Positions 8,491-17,481 are shown, counted from the stretch's first letter. The stretch is DNA of 62,753 nt from Paracoccaceae bacterium (GCA_947449875.1 CANFSY010000003.1:1-62753), one strand, 5' to 3'. Notes: generated by a model not told the origin, from the sequence alone. A program made the numbers and translations.

Positions 8491-8936
8491 CGCTGTATAT
8501 CGACGCCGACGCCTGCCCTGTGAAGGAAGAAGCCGAACGCGTGGCCACACGGTTGCGGGTGCGCATGGTGCTGGTGTCAAACGGGGGCATCCGGCCCTCG
8601 GCCAATCCGTTGGTGGAAAGCGTCTTTGTGGCGCAAGGGCCGGATGAGGCGGATAAATGGATCGCCGATCACGCGGGCGCGGGCGATGTGGTGGTGACAG
8701 GCGACATCCCCTTGGCGGCACGCTGTGTGGAAAGCGGGGCGCGGGTGATCAAACACAACGGCGAAGAACTTTCCCGCGCCAATATCGGCATGGTGCTGGC
8801 CACCCGCGACCTGATGGCCGATCTGCGCGCCGCCGATCCGTTCCGGCAAGGCGGCGGCAAGCTGTTTGGCAAAGCGGATCGGTCGCGGTTCTTGGATGTG
8901 CTGGACCGCGTGCTTAGGGCAGCGGCGGCGGGCTAA
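8487..8936 (+). CDS. YaiI/YqxD family protein (UPF0178, DUF188)
   Basis: The 149-residue protein begins [20 protein letters not shown], the hallmark of the DUF188/UPF0178 family, and keeps the [11 protein letters not shown] motif. The fold is PIN-like with clustered aspartates, which suggests nuclease-type chemistry, but no function is established. It starts on the fghA stop codon (ATGA), so it is coupled to it. Confidence 0.87.
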   Translation: MTLYIDADACPVKEEAERVATRLRVRMVLVSNGGIRPSANPLVESVFVAQGPDEADKWIADHAGAGDVVVTGDIPLAARCVESGARVIKHNGEELSRANIGMVLATRDLMADLRAADPFRQGGGKLFGKADRSRFLDVLDRVLRAAAAG

Positions 8937-9015
8937 AGTGCTGCCCGACTTGCGGCGGCCTTGCGTGTCGCATCCGCGACAGAATCACTCCGCCCCACGC
9001 TGATAAGCTACGCCC

Positions 9016-9990
9016 ATGACGCAGAGCACTTCCCTTTCGCCCAAGGGCGCGGGTTTGGCAGAGGCCAAGCAGTCCCGACACGTGGTGTTGGGAATTGGCG
9101 CAGCCATGGCGGGGGCGGCGGTTTTCTCGCTGAACGATTTGTGCATCAAGCATCTGTCGGGCGCTTATGCCCTGCATCAGGTCATTCTGGTGCGCGGGCT
9201 GGTGGGGGTGGCGTTTATTCTGGCCTTTGCCGCGCTGTCCGGGCAGCGGCAGGTCTGGCGAACCAAGCGCCCGCTGATGCATCTGACGCGGGCCTGTATC
9301 GTCATGATTTCCAATGCCACCTATTTTCTGGGGCTGGCAGCTTTGCCTTTGGCCAATGCAGCGGCGATCGGCTTTGTGGCCCCGTTGTTGCTGACCATGC
9401 TGTCGGTCGTGGTGCTGCGCGAAAAAGTGGGCTGGCATCGGTGGAGTGCTGTGGTCGTGGGCCTGATCGGCGTCGTCGTCATGCTGCGGCCCGAGGGGGA
9501 GTTTCACTGGGCGGCGGTTTTGGTGCTGATCTCGGCGCTGTGCTATGCCATCACCCAAACCATGACGCGGATGTTTCGCGACACCGAAAGCTCTGTCACC
9601 ATCAACTTTTACACGCAGGTGGCGTTTATCATCGTCTCGTCCAGCATGGGGATGTGGACGGGGGACGGGCATTTGGCGGGGTCGTCGGATGCCTCATTGG
9701 CGTTCTTGTTCCGGCCTTGGGGGATGCCCCCTGCGGGCGATTGGATTTATTTTCTGGGCACCGGCCTGTCGGTGGCGATTGGCGGGCTGCTGATGGCGCA
9801 GGCCTACCGGATGAATGAAACCGCCTTGGTGGCCCCGTTCGAATACACCTCTATGCCCTTGGCGGTGATCTGGGGGCTGATTTTCTTTGGCACCTTCCCC
9901 GACCTGCAAGGCTGGATCGGCATTGCGCTGATCATCGGCGCGGGGCTTTATACCTTGTATCGAGAAGCGCGGAGGCATCATGCGGGTTGA
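9016..9990 (+). CDS. EamA/DMT family transporter
   Basis: This 324-residue membrane protein has two EamA repeats. Signature segments are AVVVGLIGVVVMLRP at the end of repeat 1 and an APFEYTSMPLAVIWG segment near the C terminus, as in the riboflavin/pimeloyl-type DMT subgroup of alphaproteobacteria. A cytoplasmic N-terminal tail of about 25 residues precedes the first helix. Its last 11 bases overlap the start of the HAD phosphatase gene, which points to an operon with the HAD and cyclodeaminase genes. Substrate unknown. Confidence 0.87.
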   Translation: MTQSTSLSPKGAGLAEAKQSRHVVLGIGAAMAGAAVFSLNDLCIKHLSGAYALHQVILVRGLVGVAFILAFAALSGQRQVWRTKRPLMHLTRACIVMISNATYFLGLAALPLANAAAIGFVAPLLLTMLSVVVLREKVGWHRWSAVVVGLIGVVVMLRPEGEFHWAAVLVLISALCYAITQTMTRMFRDTESSVTINFYTQVAFIIVSSSMGMWTGDGHLAGSSDASLAFLFRPWGMPPAGDWIYFLGTGLSVAIGGLLMAQAYRMNETALVAPFEYTSMPLAVIWGLIFFGTFPDLQGWIGIALIIGAGLYTLYREARRHHAG

Positions 9991-10603
9991 AGCCGTCATA
10001 TTCGACATCGGCAACGTTCTGACGTGCTGGCAGCCAGAAGCGTTTTACGACCGCGTGATCGGGCCTGACCGCCGCCGCGCCCTGTTTGAGGCCGTCGATC
10101 TGCACAAGATGAACGACGACATCGACGCGGGCGCTTTGTTTTCCGAGACGATCTATGCTTGGGCGGATCGCCACCCCGAATGGCGCGATGAAGTGCGCAT
10201 GTGGTACGATCGCTGGATCGAACTCGCCTCGCCGCGCATCGAAGGGTCAATCGCTTTGCTGCGGGCCTTGCGGGCCAAGGGGGTGCCATGCTTTGCCCTG
10301 ACCAACTTTGGCAGCACCTCGTTTGCCGAGGCGATGCCGAAGCTGGAGTTTCTGGCAGAGTTTGACCGGCATTATGTGTCAGGGCGCATGGGGGTGATCA
10401 AACCGGACCCGCGGATTTATCAGATGGTCGAGGATGACTGCGCCATTGCGCCTGATCGCTTGCTGTTCACCGATGACCGCGCCGACAATATCGCAGCAGC
10501 CGCAGCGCGAGGCTGGCTGACGCATCACTTTGACGGCTGGCAACCTTGGGCGCAAAGACTGGTGGACGAAGGATTGCTGACCAAAGAGGAGGCGGGGCTA
10601 TGA
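9980..10603 (+). CDS. HAD family hydrolase (HAD-IA, YihX-like)
   Basis: The 207-residue protein has HAD motif I as FDIGNVL, where the second acidic residue is Asn, as in YihX-type sugar-phosphate phosphatases. Motif II is the ALTNFGS segment, a Lys follows in GVIKPDPRIY, and motif III is FTDDRADN. It probably dephosphorylates a small phosphorylated metabolite. GGAGG precedes the ATG. It overlaps both neighbours, the DMT gene by 11 bp and the cyclodeaminase homologue by 4 bp, so all three are likely one transcript. Confidence 0.85.
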   Translation: MRVEAVIFDIGNVLTCWQPEAFYDRVIGPDRRRALFEAVDLHKMNDDIDAGALFSETIYAWADRHPEWRDEVRMWYDRWIELASPRIEGSIALLRALRAKGVPCFALTNFGSTSFAEAMPKLEFLAEFDRHYVSGRMGVIKPDPRIYQMVEDDCAIAPDRLLFTDDRADNIAAAAARGWLTHHFDGWQPWAQRLVDEGLLTKEEAGL

Positions 10604-11508
10604 TAGACTTTGTGGGGCGCGAGGCAGAGGCCCTGATGGACTGGTCCGGCCTGACCGCCGCGTTTGAAGCAGGGCATAAGTTGCCCAAGGCCGAGATCGC
10701 CGATCTGTTCCTTTACCGCGACCGCGATGTGATGCTGGACCGCGCCGCTTGGATCACGGGGCTTGGGGCTTTGGTCAAAGTGGCCACCGTGGTGCCGGGG
10801 AATGGGGCGCGGGGCCTTCCGGCGGTCAATGGCGTGGTGACGTTGTTTGACGATGTGACAGGGGTTCCGAAAGCTCTGATCGACTTTCATCTGGTGACCA
10901 AGTGGAAGACGGCGGGTGACAGTTTGCTGAGCGCGTCAAAACTGGCGCGCAAGGATTCGCGGCGGTTCTTGTTGGTGGGGGCCGGCACCGTGGCGCGGTC
11001 TATGGTGCAAGCCTACAGCAGCCTGTGGCCAGAGGCAGAGTTTACTGTCTGGAACCGCTCTGCCGAAGGTTCGCGCAAGATGGCGGAGGACGTGGCGGGG
11101 TTGCGGGTGGCCGAGGATCTGGAATCCGCCGTGCGCGCCGCCGATGTGATCTGCACCGCCACCATGGCCAGCGCGCCTGTGGTGCTGGGGGCATGGTTGC
11201 AACCGGGTCAGCATCTGGATTTGATCGGCGCCTATAATCCCAAAATGCGCGAGGTGGACGATCTGGCCATGCAGCGCGCCCGTGTGTTTGTGGATGCGCG
11301 GGCCACCACGATCCACCACATCGGCGAGTTGATTGATCCGTTAGCTTCGGGCGCGATTAGCGAAGCCGATGTTCTGGCCGATTTCTACCGGCCCGACCTC
11401 TACCAGCGCACCAGCGACGACCAGATCACCATCGCCAAGAACGGCGGCGGCGCGCATCTGGATTTGATGACGGCGGCGTATATCTTGGGGCGCTGGCAGC
11501 AGCGCTAG
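10600..11508 (+). CDS. Ornithine cyclodeaminase / mu-crystallin family protein
   Basis: The 302-residue protein has a Rossmann segment LLVGAGTVARSMVQAY and the mu-crystallin family pattern of a substrate-binding N-terminal domain followed by NAD(P) binding. Family members include ornithine cyclodeaminase, pyrroline-2-carboxylate reductase and alanine dehydrogenase-like enzymes, and the sequence does not identify which. The ATG at 10600 was chosen over an upstream in-frame start because AGAGGAGG precedes it and it overlaps the HAD stop. It is convergent with rlmH, and the 3' ends overlap by four bases. Confidence 0.82.
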   Translation: MIDFVGREAEALMDWSGLTAAFEAGHKLPKAEIADLFLYRDRDVMLDRAAWITGLGALVKVATVVPGNGARGLPAVNGVVTLFDDVTGVPKALIDFHLVTKWKTAGDSLLSASKLARKDSRRFLLVGAGTVARSMVQAYSSLWPEAEFTVWNRSAEGSRKMAEDVAGLRVAEDLESAVRAADVICTATMASAPVVLGAWLQPGQHLDLIGAYNPKMREVDDLAMQRARVFVDARATTIHHIGELIDPLASGAISEADVLADFYRPDLYQRTSDDQITIAKNGGGAHLDLMTAAYILGRWQQR

Positions 11509-11975
11509 GCCCTGTGATAAGGCCCGCCGCCCAAGATCGTGGCGGCGCGGTAAAGCTGTTCGGCCAGCATCACACGCACCAGCATATGAGGCCAGACCAT
11601 CGCCCCAAAGCTGACCGAAGCATCCGCCTTGGCGCGTAAGGCGGGGTCAATCCCGTCTGCCCCACCGATCACAAAGGCCACATCCTGCCGCCCGCCATCG
11701 CGCCAGCGCGCCAGCAGGGTGGCAAACTCGGGCGAGGACAGCAGCTTGCCGCGTTCATCCAAGCTGACCAGAACCGCCCCCGCAGGCACGGCGCGGGCCA
11801 AAAGATCCGCCTCTGCCGCCATGCCGAGGTTCTTTTTATCTTCCACCTCATGTTCGACAAGCGGGCCAAGCCCAAGGGGCCGGCCGGTCCTGTCAAACCT
11901 TTGGACATAATCGTCCACCAGATCGCGTTCCGGCCCAGCGCGCAGCCGGCCTACCGCGACCAGATGCACGCGCAT
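11505..11975 (-). CDS. rlmH: 23S rRNA (pseudouridine1915-N3)-methyltransferase RlmH
   Basis: The 156-residue SPOUT methyltransferase has the SAM-knot motif FVIGGADGI and the conserved end region MVWPHMLVRVMLAEQLYRA. The C-terminal GGPYHR tail is also typical. It methylates pseudouridine 1915 in helix 69 of 23S rRNA. The length equals the family norm. Its ATG follows the rsfS stop with no spacer, the usual rsfS-rlmH arrangement, so the two ribosome genes are co-expressed. Confidence 0.95.
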   Translation of the reverse strand: MRVHLVAVGRLRAGPERDLVDDYVQRFDRTGRPLGLGPLVEHEVEDKKNLGMAAEADLLARAVPAGAVLVSLDERGKLLSSPEFATLLARWRDGGRQDVAFVIGGADGIDPALRAKADASVSFGAMVWPHMLVRVMLAEQLYRAATILGGGPYHRA

Positions 11976-12410
11976 TTAGACAGCTGCGTCCGTATCGGTG
12001 CGGTGGCCGGACGACGGCAACCACATCTTTTCAAGCTGGTAAAACTCGCGCACTTCGGGGCGGAAGACGTGGATGATCACATCAGACCCGTCGATCAGCA
12101 CCCAATCGCCGGTTTCCTTGCCTTCCATCTTGGCGCCCATCTTGAAGCGGTCTTTCAAGCGGTCAGACAGCTTGTCCGAGATCGAGGCCACCTGCCGCGA
12201 CGAGCGGCCAGAGCAGATCACCATATAATCGGCCACATCCGAGCGGCCGCGCAGGTCGATCTGCACAATCTCTTCGGCCTTGTCATCGTCAAGCGAGGCC
12301 AAAACCTCGGCCAGAACATCTTCAGAGGAATAGTCAAGTTCGGCGGGCGTATTGGCGCGGGTGGTGCGCGGCCCGACCGGCAAGCCGGTCGATGGGTCAG
12401 AATGGGTCAG
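11976..12410 (-). CDS. rsfS: Ribosome silencing factor RsfS
   Basis: The protein matches RsfS/Iojap: LDDDKAEEIVQIDLRGRSD followed by DYMVICSGRSSRQVASI and a C-terminal IHVFRPEVREFYQLEKMW. It binds uL14 and blocks subunit joining in starvation. The start is uncertain. No ATG or GTG is in frame near the N terminus. I chose CTG at 12410 because a strong GGAGGA lies seven bases upstream, giving 144 residues. The alternatives are TTG at 12425, which sits on that Shine-Dalgarno sequence, and TTG at 12494, which coincides with a possible -35 element (TTGAGG, then TAGGCT after 17 bp). Identity is firm; the start is not. Confidence 0.88.
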   Translation of the reverse strand: MTHSDPSTGLPVGPRTTRANTPAELDYSSEDVLAEVLASLDDDKAEEIVQIDLRGRSDVADYMVICSGRSSRQVASISDKLSDRLKDRFKMGAKMEGKETGDWVLIDGSDVIIHVFRPEVREFYQLEKMWLPSSGHRTDTDAAV

Positions 12411-12554
12411 GACAACGTCCTCCAAGCAAGCGCGCCGATCAGACCCCGACGCAAGGTTAGATCGCAGCCTAGCATTAAAGGGGACAAACCTCAATGAAAG
12501 CCCAGATCAAGGGATAAGCAGGCGCGCATAGCGGCGAATCGGGGGTAAGGCAAG

Positions 12555-13190
12555 CTATTGCACGTTAAAGGCCACCTCGTTGCGGCGATTCCAGGGCAAG
12601 GTCCACGGCGGATCGTAGAAATAGTAAAAGGGGCCAGCGGTCACGTTCAGCGCCTGCCCGCGCGCCCAAGACCGCAACGTGCCTTCATGCGCTTGCAACG
12701 TGCGTTCGGACGCAAAGCCGGAAAAGGTCACAACGGCCTGATGTACGGCGGGCACAGATACAAAGCGGATCTGGTCGTCTTTAGGTTTGGGCAAAGTGGC
12801 CAGCGTATAGGACGCGGGCATCATGAACTGCACCACCCAAGACCCGTCGCGCCCCATCTGGGTGACTGGCGTGGTCATCGCCAAGGTCTCGCCCGGGGCT
12901 TGGGTGACAGGGGTGGTCATGGCCACTTTGGCCCCGCTGGTGTTGGCGCCAAAAATATACCCCGCCAGCACGCGAAACCCGCTGCTGATCGCCGACGACC
13001 GGCTGCCTTTGACCGTCACCTCGGCCATCAGGCGGGGGGCATACAGGCGCAGTTCCATCGCGCCGTCGGTGCGTTCGACGGTGTATTTCGGCGTCTCGTT
13101 GGCGTGGTAGGTGTCGGCCACGGCGGGTTCCTTTGCGGTGAGGCCAACTAGGCCAATTATCAGTGCGAGTATCAGGCGTTTGATCTGCAT
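12555..13190 (-). CDS. SOUL family heme-binding protein, exported
   Basis: The 211-residue protein has an N-terminal signal peptide (hydrophobic LILALIIGLVGL, cleavage probably after the AVAD region). A SOUL/HBP domain follows, marked by YTVERTDGAMELRLYAPRLMAEV and two MTTPVTQ repeats. The family binds tetrapyrroles; a periplasmic role in heme or chlorophyll-type pigment handling is plausible but unproven. It is transcribed away from leuC, with which it shares a 273-bp promoter region that contains a TATATAGG stretch close to its own start. Confidence 0.87.
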   Translation of the reverse strand: MQIKRLILALIIGLVGLTAKEPAVADTYHANETPKYTVERTDGAMELRLYAPRLMAEVTVKGSRSSAISSGFRVLAGYIFGANTSGAKVAMTTPVTQAPGETLAMTTPVTQMGRDGSWVVQFMMPASYTLATLPKPKDDQIRFVSVPAVHQAVVTFSGFASERTLQAHEGTLRSWARGQALNVTAGPFYYFYDPPWTLPWNRRNEVAFNVQ

Positions 13191-13266
13191 TCTTTTCCCC
13201 TTTGTCCCCTATATAGGTCGCGCGCCGCCCGATGCCATATCCTGCATCAACCCAACTGCGTAAGCC

Positions 13267-13306
13267 TTGCGAGACGGGTCGCAACGGCGTAAAAGACCCT
13301 TATGAT
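13267..13306 (+). promoter_or_regulatory. Candidate leuC promoter with inverted repeat
   Basis: TATGAT (13301-13306) is a good -10 match. The inverted repeat TTGCGA-N6-TCGCAA (13267-13284) overlaps the expected -35 position and could be an operator for an activator or repressor of leucine synthesis. Found by eye only; no regulator gene is adjacent. Confidence 0.4.
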
Positions 13307-13329
13307 CCGGTTTTTCGACATCGCCGACC

Positions 13330-13467
13330 ATGATCGCCTGCCTTGGCGGTTTCAGCGCGCCCTGCATTCGCAGCGCGCCCGCGGCTGAGTGTCTGCTTTT
13401 GCCCGCTGATGCGGGCTGTTCGTCATTCCCACCCCCCGAAATTCCCAAACCCAAGGAAGAGCCATGA
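13330..13467 (+). promoter_or_regulatory. leuC leader with two hairpins and a Leu-Leu-Leu mini-ORF (possible attenuator)
   Basis: Between the putative promoter and leuC lies a 45-codon ORF whose TGA overlaps the leuC ATG. It contains three consecutive leucine codons (13393-13401). A strong bulged hairpin (arms 13355-13365 and 13370-13378) precedes them and a second hairpin GCCCGC-TGAT-GCGGGC (13401-13416) follows directly. Leader peptides with leucine runs are the classic leu attenuation layout. Against this, the mini-ORF lacks a visible ribosome site and no T-run follows hairpin two. Confidence 0.28.
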
Positions 13468-14870
13468 CCGCTCGCACGCTTTACGACAAAATCTGGGACG
13501 ACCACATGGTCGATCAAGCCGAAGACGGCACTTGCCTGCTGTATATCGACCGCCATCTGGTGCATGAAGTCACCTCGCCGCAGGCCTTTGAAGGGCTGCG
13601 CATGACGGGCCGCAAGGTGCGCGCGCCGCAAAAGACGATCGCTGTGCCCGATCACAACGTGCCCACCACGCTGGACCGCGCCAATGCCGCGACCATGACC
13701 GAGGATTCGCGCATTCAGGTTGAAGCGTTGGATAAGAACGCCAAGGACTTCGGGATCAACTACTACCCCGTGTCCGATGTGCGCCAAGGCATCGTGCATA
13801 TCGTCGGCCCCGAACAGGGCTGGACCTTGCCCGGCATGACCGTGGTCTGCGGCGACAGCCACACCGCCACGCACGGCGCGTTTGGCGCATTGGCGCATGG
13901 CATCGGGACGTCAGAAGTTGAACACGTTCTGGCCACCCAAACCCTGATCCAGCGCAAGGCCAAGAATTTCAAGGTGGAAATCACCGGAAGCCTGCGCCCC
14001 GGTGTGACGGCGAAAGACATCACCTTGTCGGTGATCGGGGCCACAGGCACAGCGGGCGGCACGGGCTATGTGATCGAATACTGCGGCCAAGCCATCCGCG
14101 AACTGTCGATGGAAGGCCGCATGACGGTGTGCAACATGGCCATCGAGGGCGGTGCCCGCGCTGGCCTGATTGCGCCCGATGAAAAGACCTACGCCTATTG
14201 CATGGGCCGCCCCCACGCGCCCAAAGGCGCTGCTTGGGAAGCCGCTGTCACCTATTGGAAAACCCTGTTCTCGGACGAGGGCGCGCATTGGGACAAGGTG
14301 ATCACCCTGAAAGGCGAAGACATCGCCCCTGTTGTAACATGGGGCACCTCGCCCGAGGATGTGCTGCCGATCACGGGCAAAGTGCCCTCGCCGTCGGATT
14401 TCACCGGCGGCAAGGTCGACGCGGTGCAACGCGCCTTGGATTACATGGGCCTCACACCGGGGCAGAACCTGTCGGACATCAAGATTGACACGGTGTTCAT
14501 CGGGTCTTGCACCAACGGGCGCATCGAAGACTTGCGCGCCGCTGCCGCGATCTTGAAGGGCAAGAAAAAGAAAGACGGCATCCGCGCGATGGTGGTGCCG
14601 GGGTCTGGCCTTGTGCGCGCCCAAGCGGAAGAGGAAGGTCTGGCGCAGATTTTCATCGACGCGGGCTTTGAATGGCGTCTGGCGGGCTGCTCGATGTGCT
14701 TGGCGATGAACCCCGACCAACTCGCCCCGGGCGAGCGGTGTGCCGCCACATCCAACCGCAACTTCGAAGGCCGTCAGGGCCGCGGCGGGCGCACCCACCT
14801 GCTGTCGCCCGCCATGGCCGCCGCTGCTGCAATCACCGGTCACCTGACCGATGTGCGCGATTTGATGTGA
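13464..14870 (+). CDS. leuC: 3-isopropylmalate dehydratase large subunit
   Basis: The 468-residue aconitase-family protein carries the LeuC signatures: [28 protein letters not shown] and the three iron-sulfur cysteines in the GSCTNGR, GCSMC regions. With LeuD it isomerises 2-isopropylmalate to 3-isopropylmalate. AAGGAAGAG precedes the ATG at good spacing. Its TGA overlaps the ATG of an unrelated, AT-richer gene that separates it from leuD, which is unusual because leuC and leuD normally adjoin or lie close together. Confidence 0.97.
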   Translation: MTARTLYDKIWDDHMVDQAEDGTCLLYIDRHLVHEVTSPQAFEGLRMTGRKVRAPQKTIAVPDHNVPTTLDRANAATMTEDSRIQVEALDKNAKDFGINYYPVSDVRQGIVHIVGPEQGWTLPGMTVVCGDSHTATHGAFGALAHGIGTSEVEHVLATQTLIQRKAKNFKVEITGSLRPGVTAKDITLSVIGATGTAGGTGYVIEYCGQAIRELSMEGRMTVCNMAIEGGARAGLIAPDEKTYAYCMGRPHAPKGAAWEAAVTYWKTLFSDEGAHWDKVITLKGEDIAPVVTWGTSPEDVLPITGKVPSPSDFTGGKVDAVQRALDYMGLTPGQNLSDIKIDTVFIGSCTNGRIEDLRAAAAILKGKKKKDGIRAMVVPGSGLVRAQAEEEGLAQIFIDAGFEWRLAGCSMCLAMNPDQLAPGERCAATSNRNFEGRQGRGGRTHLLSPAMAAAAAITGHLTDVRDLM

Positions 14871-15496
14871 TGGAAAAGTCCGAACTGATTGAACGTATTA
14901 ACAATACATTTGATGGCCATCCATCTTTGAACTATCACAGTTACGCCAGTTGGGCTTTCTGGCGCATGCCAAGTTCAGAAGGATCTAACCGTGAGTATAT
15001 CGACGATCTTTCGGTGTTCGCGCCCGAGGATCCTTCTGAGTTGTTCTCTCATCTGCACACAAACTATGTCCTAATAGGACTGAATGGATCTAGGAGTTCA
15101 GGACCAAATTCTGCGCCATTTAGTAACTTTCACGATGGAAGCCATAGGGGCAGAGACTATCGGTTACGCTACGCCATCCATGGCACCCCACTTTGGGGCG
15201 CTTACATTACTGATTTTTTTGTCGAAATAGTCGACCCGAAGGCACACAGAGTTATGTCTTATGCGCGAAAAAATCCCGACGTAGTATGTGAGCAAGTTAA
15301 GTCACGAACTGCTGAATTGATGGCCATCGGCGCAGGTGAAGCTGTTCTAGTTGCCTTAGGTAATGACGTTCATACGCTGCTCAAAACTCATTTCCCCCAC
15401 AGAAGGATCATGAAAATTCCGCACTATTCGGCCTACATAACGCTCAACGACTATCGTAAAATCGTTCTTGAAGAACTGAACAAAGTGGGAGCCTGA
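14870..15496 (+). CDS. Uracil-DNA-glycosylase-fold protein inserted between leuC and leuD
   Basis: This 208-residue protein is not a leucine gene. Three features suggest the UDG superfamily fold: an early VLIGLNGS motif (residues 67-74), a central GTPLWGAYITDFF, and a late VLVALGNDVHTLL followed by IPHYSAY with His185, the order seen in UDG-like proteins (motif 1 after a beta strand, then a 'LG' strand, then a His loop). Whether it has glycosylase activity is unknown, as motif 1 has no clear catalytic Asp. The gene is visibly AT-richer, with different codon use from leuC and leuD. It is perfectly tucked in (TGATG at the front, 3 bp before leuD), which suggests acquisition into the operon. The fold is a motif-level inference. 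Confidence 0.6.
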   Translation: MEKSELIERINNTFDGHPSLNYHSYASWAFWRMPSSEGSNREYIDDLSVFAPEDPSELFSHLHTNYVLIGLNGSRSSGPNSAPFSNFHDGSHRGRDYRLRYAIHGTPLWGAYITDFFVEIVDPKAHRVMSYARKNPDVVCEQVKSRTAELMAIGAGEAVLVALGNDVHTLLKTHFPHRRIMKIPHYSAYITLNDYRKIVLEELNKVGA

Positions 15497-15499
15497 AAG

Positions 15500-16105
15500 G
15501 TGGACAAATTTACCAAACTGACCGGCATCGCCGCACCCATGCCCTTGGTCAACATCGACACCGACATGATCATCCCCAAGCAGTTCCTCAAGACCATCAA
15601 ACGGTCGGGGCTGGGGGTGAACCTGTTTGACGAGATGCGTTATACTTTGGACGGCAAGGAAATCCCCGAGTTCGTGCTGAACCAGCCCGCTTATCGCCAA
15701 GCGCAGATCATCGTCGCGGGCGATAACTTTGGCTGCGGGTCGTCGCGCGAACATGCGCCTTGGGCTTTGCTGGACTTTGGCATTCGCTGCGTGATCAGCA
15801 CCTCTTTTGCCGATATTTTCTACAACAACTGCTTCAAGAACGGCATCCTGCCCATCGTCATGCCGCAAGACGTGGTCGATGTGCTGATGGAAGACGCCAA
15901 GAAAGGGGCCAACGCCCGCCAAACGGTGGATCTAGAGGCGCAGACGGTCACCACATCGGACGGGCGGGTGTTCCCGTTTGACGTGGATGCCCACCGCAAA
16001 GACTGCCTGATCAACGGCTTGGACGACATCGGCCTGACCATGGTTAAGGCCAAATCCATCGACAGTTTCGAACAAAAGGCTGCAACCTTGCGCCCTTGGG
16101 CGTAA
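15500..16105 (+). CDS. leuD: 3-isopropylmalate dehydratase small subunit
   Basis: The 201-residue protein has the LeuD N-terminal segment [15 protein letters not shown] and the [14 protein letters not shown] motif of the small subunit swivelling domain. It partners LeuC. The start is GTG at 15500, with GGGAG upstream inside the 3' end of the inserted UDG-fold gene, so translation still depends on the local junction. A strong intrinsic terminator lies 20 bp downstream, ending the leuC-UDG-leuD transcript; leuB has its own unit further on. Confidence 0.96.
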   Translation: MDKFTKLTGIAAPMPLVNIDTDMIIPKQFLKTIKRSGLGVNLFDEMRYTLDGKEIPEFVLNQPAYRQAQIIVAGDNFGCGSSREHAPWALLDFGIRCVISTSFADIFYNNCFKNGILPIVMPQDVVDVLMEDAKKGANARQTVDLEAQTVTTSDGRVFPFDVDAHRKDCLINGLDDIGLTMVKAKSIDSFEQKAATLRPWA

Positions 16106-16124
16106 GGCCACCAATCTTACCCCT

Positions 16125-16159
16125 AAAAAAGGGCGCAGGGCTTTCCTGCGCCCTTTTTT
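16125..16159 (+). terminator. Intrinsic terminator after leuD
   Basis: A 9-bp GC-rich stem, GGGCGCAGG (16131-16139) with CCTGCGCCC (16145-16153), has a 5-base loop, six A on the left and a six-T run on the right. It could work in both directions. Confidence 0.9.
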
Positions 16160-16356
16160 GTTGCCGACCACCCCCGCCCTGATCTGTCGACTTGTTCGAA
16201 ATCAAAAGAATTCCTGTGCTAGATCAAAGTGTAACTTTTGAGTATTTTGCTATCATGGGTGCGTGCAGATCACATAGCCTGCATGGCAAAAGGGGCTTGG
16301 TCTGCATTTAGATCCTTGGGTGACGTGTCCGCGCCCATGGGAAGAGGAATACGATT

Positions 16357-17481
16357 TTGACCCACCCGATCGGTATTTTCCAAGCGCGTAAGGTCCTTGC
16401 GGCCGTTGTGATCTGTCTGTCCGTCGCCCTTTGGCCCGGCCTTGCTGCGGCGTTTGACCTGACTGTCGCCACCTTTAGCACAAGGTTCAGCCACTCTGGC
16501 CCGGGGCTTTTGTTGCAGCACTTGCAAAAGGCCGATGATGGGCAGGTGGAACAAGAGATCACCGCCATCGTTGCCCTGAAAGCCGATGTGCTGCTTTTGA
16601 CCAATTTTGACTATGATTATGACGGCTTGGCGCTAAGCGCGCTGCAAGGGCGGTTGCGCGATCGTGGGTTGATCTATGCCGATGCCCTTGGGCTGCGGCC
16701 CAACACCGGCATTCCGACGTGGCTGGATCTGAACCATGACGGCGCGCTCAGCGGGCCGCGCGATGCGCAGGCCTATGGGCGCTTTGCGGGGCAGGCGGGC
16801 ATGGCCATTTTGTCGCGCTATCCCATCGACCGCGCCCGTATCCGCGACTTTACCGCGCTGTTGTGGAAAGACCTGCCCGCAGCCGATTTACCGCCCGACA
16901 TGACCCCCGACGCCCGCTTGCTGCAACGCCTGTCGAACGCGGGGCATTACGAGGTGCCGGTGATCTATGCACCGGACAAGACGCTGCGCCTTTTAGTCTG
17001 GTCGGCCACCCCGCCGCTGTTTGACGGCCCCGAGGATCGCAACGGCCGCCGCAATGCGGATGAAACCGCCCTTTGGCTGCATTTGCTAAACGGCACCTTG
17101 CCAAAAATCGCCCCCGAGACGGGCGTTTACGCCCCGCCCGAAGCGCCCTTTGTGATCCTTGGCCAAGCAAATCTTGATCCTGTCGACGGGTCAGGGCGAC
17201 CGCAAGCCTTGCGAGCCCTGCTGGAAAGCCCCCTGCTGCAAGACCCCGCACCCCGCGGTCCGGCAAGCCATAGCGATGCGGGCCAGCAAGGCGACCCTGC
17301 CCTTGATACCGCCGCCTTGAAAAGCGGGGCGAGTTTGCGGCTGGATTACCTTTTGCCGTCGCGCACCCTTACCGTGCAAACCGCCGGCGTGCTTTGGCCG
17401 CTGCATCGCCCCCCCTTGGCGGACGGCGAGGTTGCAAGCACCCAGCACTTCCCCGTTTGGGCGCGGCTGACCCTGCCTTAA
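16357..17481 (+). CDS. Endonuclease/exonuclease/phosphatase-fold protein, exported, with degenerate active site
   Basis: The 374-residue protein has a signal peptide (VLAAVVICLSVALWPGLAAA) and the layout of the EEP-domain protein often found between leuD and leuB in this order: RPNTGIPTWLDLNHDG, YGRFAGQAGMAILSRYPID, FDGPEDRNGRRNADE, RLDYLLPS. Residues that are catalytic in EEP enzymes look changed: the usual FNTE-type motif reads FSTRF near residue 41, and the usual GDANLDP reads GQANLDP. It may be a catalytically dead or altered member. The start is TTG at 16357 with GAGGAA upstream; no ATG or GTG is in frame nearby. The upstream 250 bp contain only the terminator and an AT-rich likely promoter. 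Confidence 0.75.
   Translation: MTHPIGIFQARKVLAAVVICLSVALWPGLAAAFDLTVATFSTRFSHSGPGLLLQHLQKADDGQVEQEITAIVALKADVLLLTNFDYDYDGLALSALQGRLRDRGLIYADALGLRPNTGIPTWLDLNHDGALSGPRDAQAYGRFAGQAGMAILSRYPIDRARIRDFTALLWKDLPAADLPPDMTPDARLLQRLSNAGHYEVPVIYAPDKTLRLLVWSATPPLFDGPEDRNGRRNADETALWLHLLNGTLPKIAPETGVYAPPEAPFVILGQANLDPVDGSGRPQALRALLESPLLQDPAPRGPASHSDAGQQGDPALDTAALKSGASLRLDYLLPSRTLTVQTAGVLWPLHRPPLADGEVASTQHFPVWARLTLP

Noticed and set aside
12411-12494. N-terminal extension of rsfS from TTG 12494
   Set aside because: The added 28 residues are unconserved and the TTG coincides with a promoter-like element; no ribosome site precedes it.
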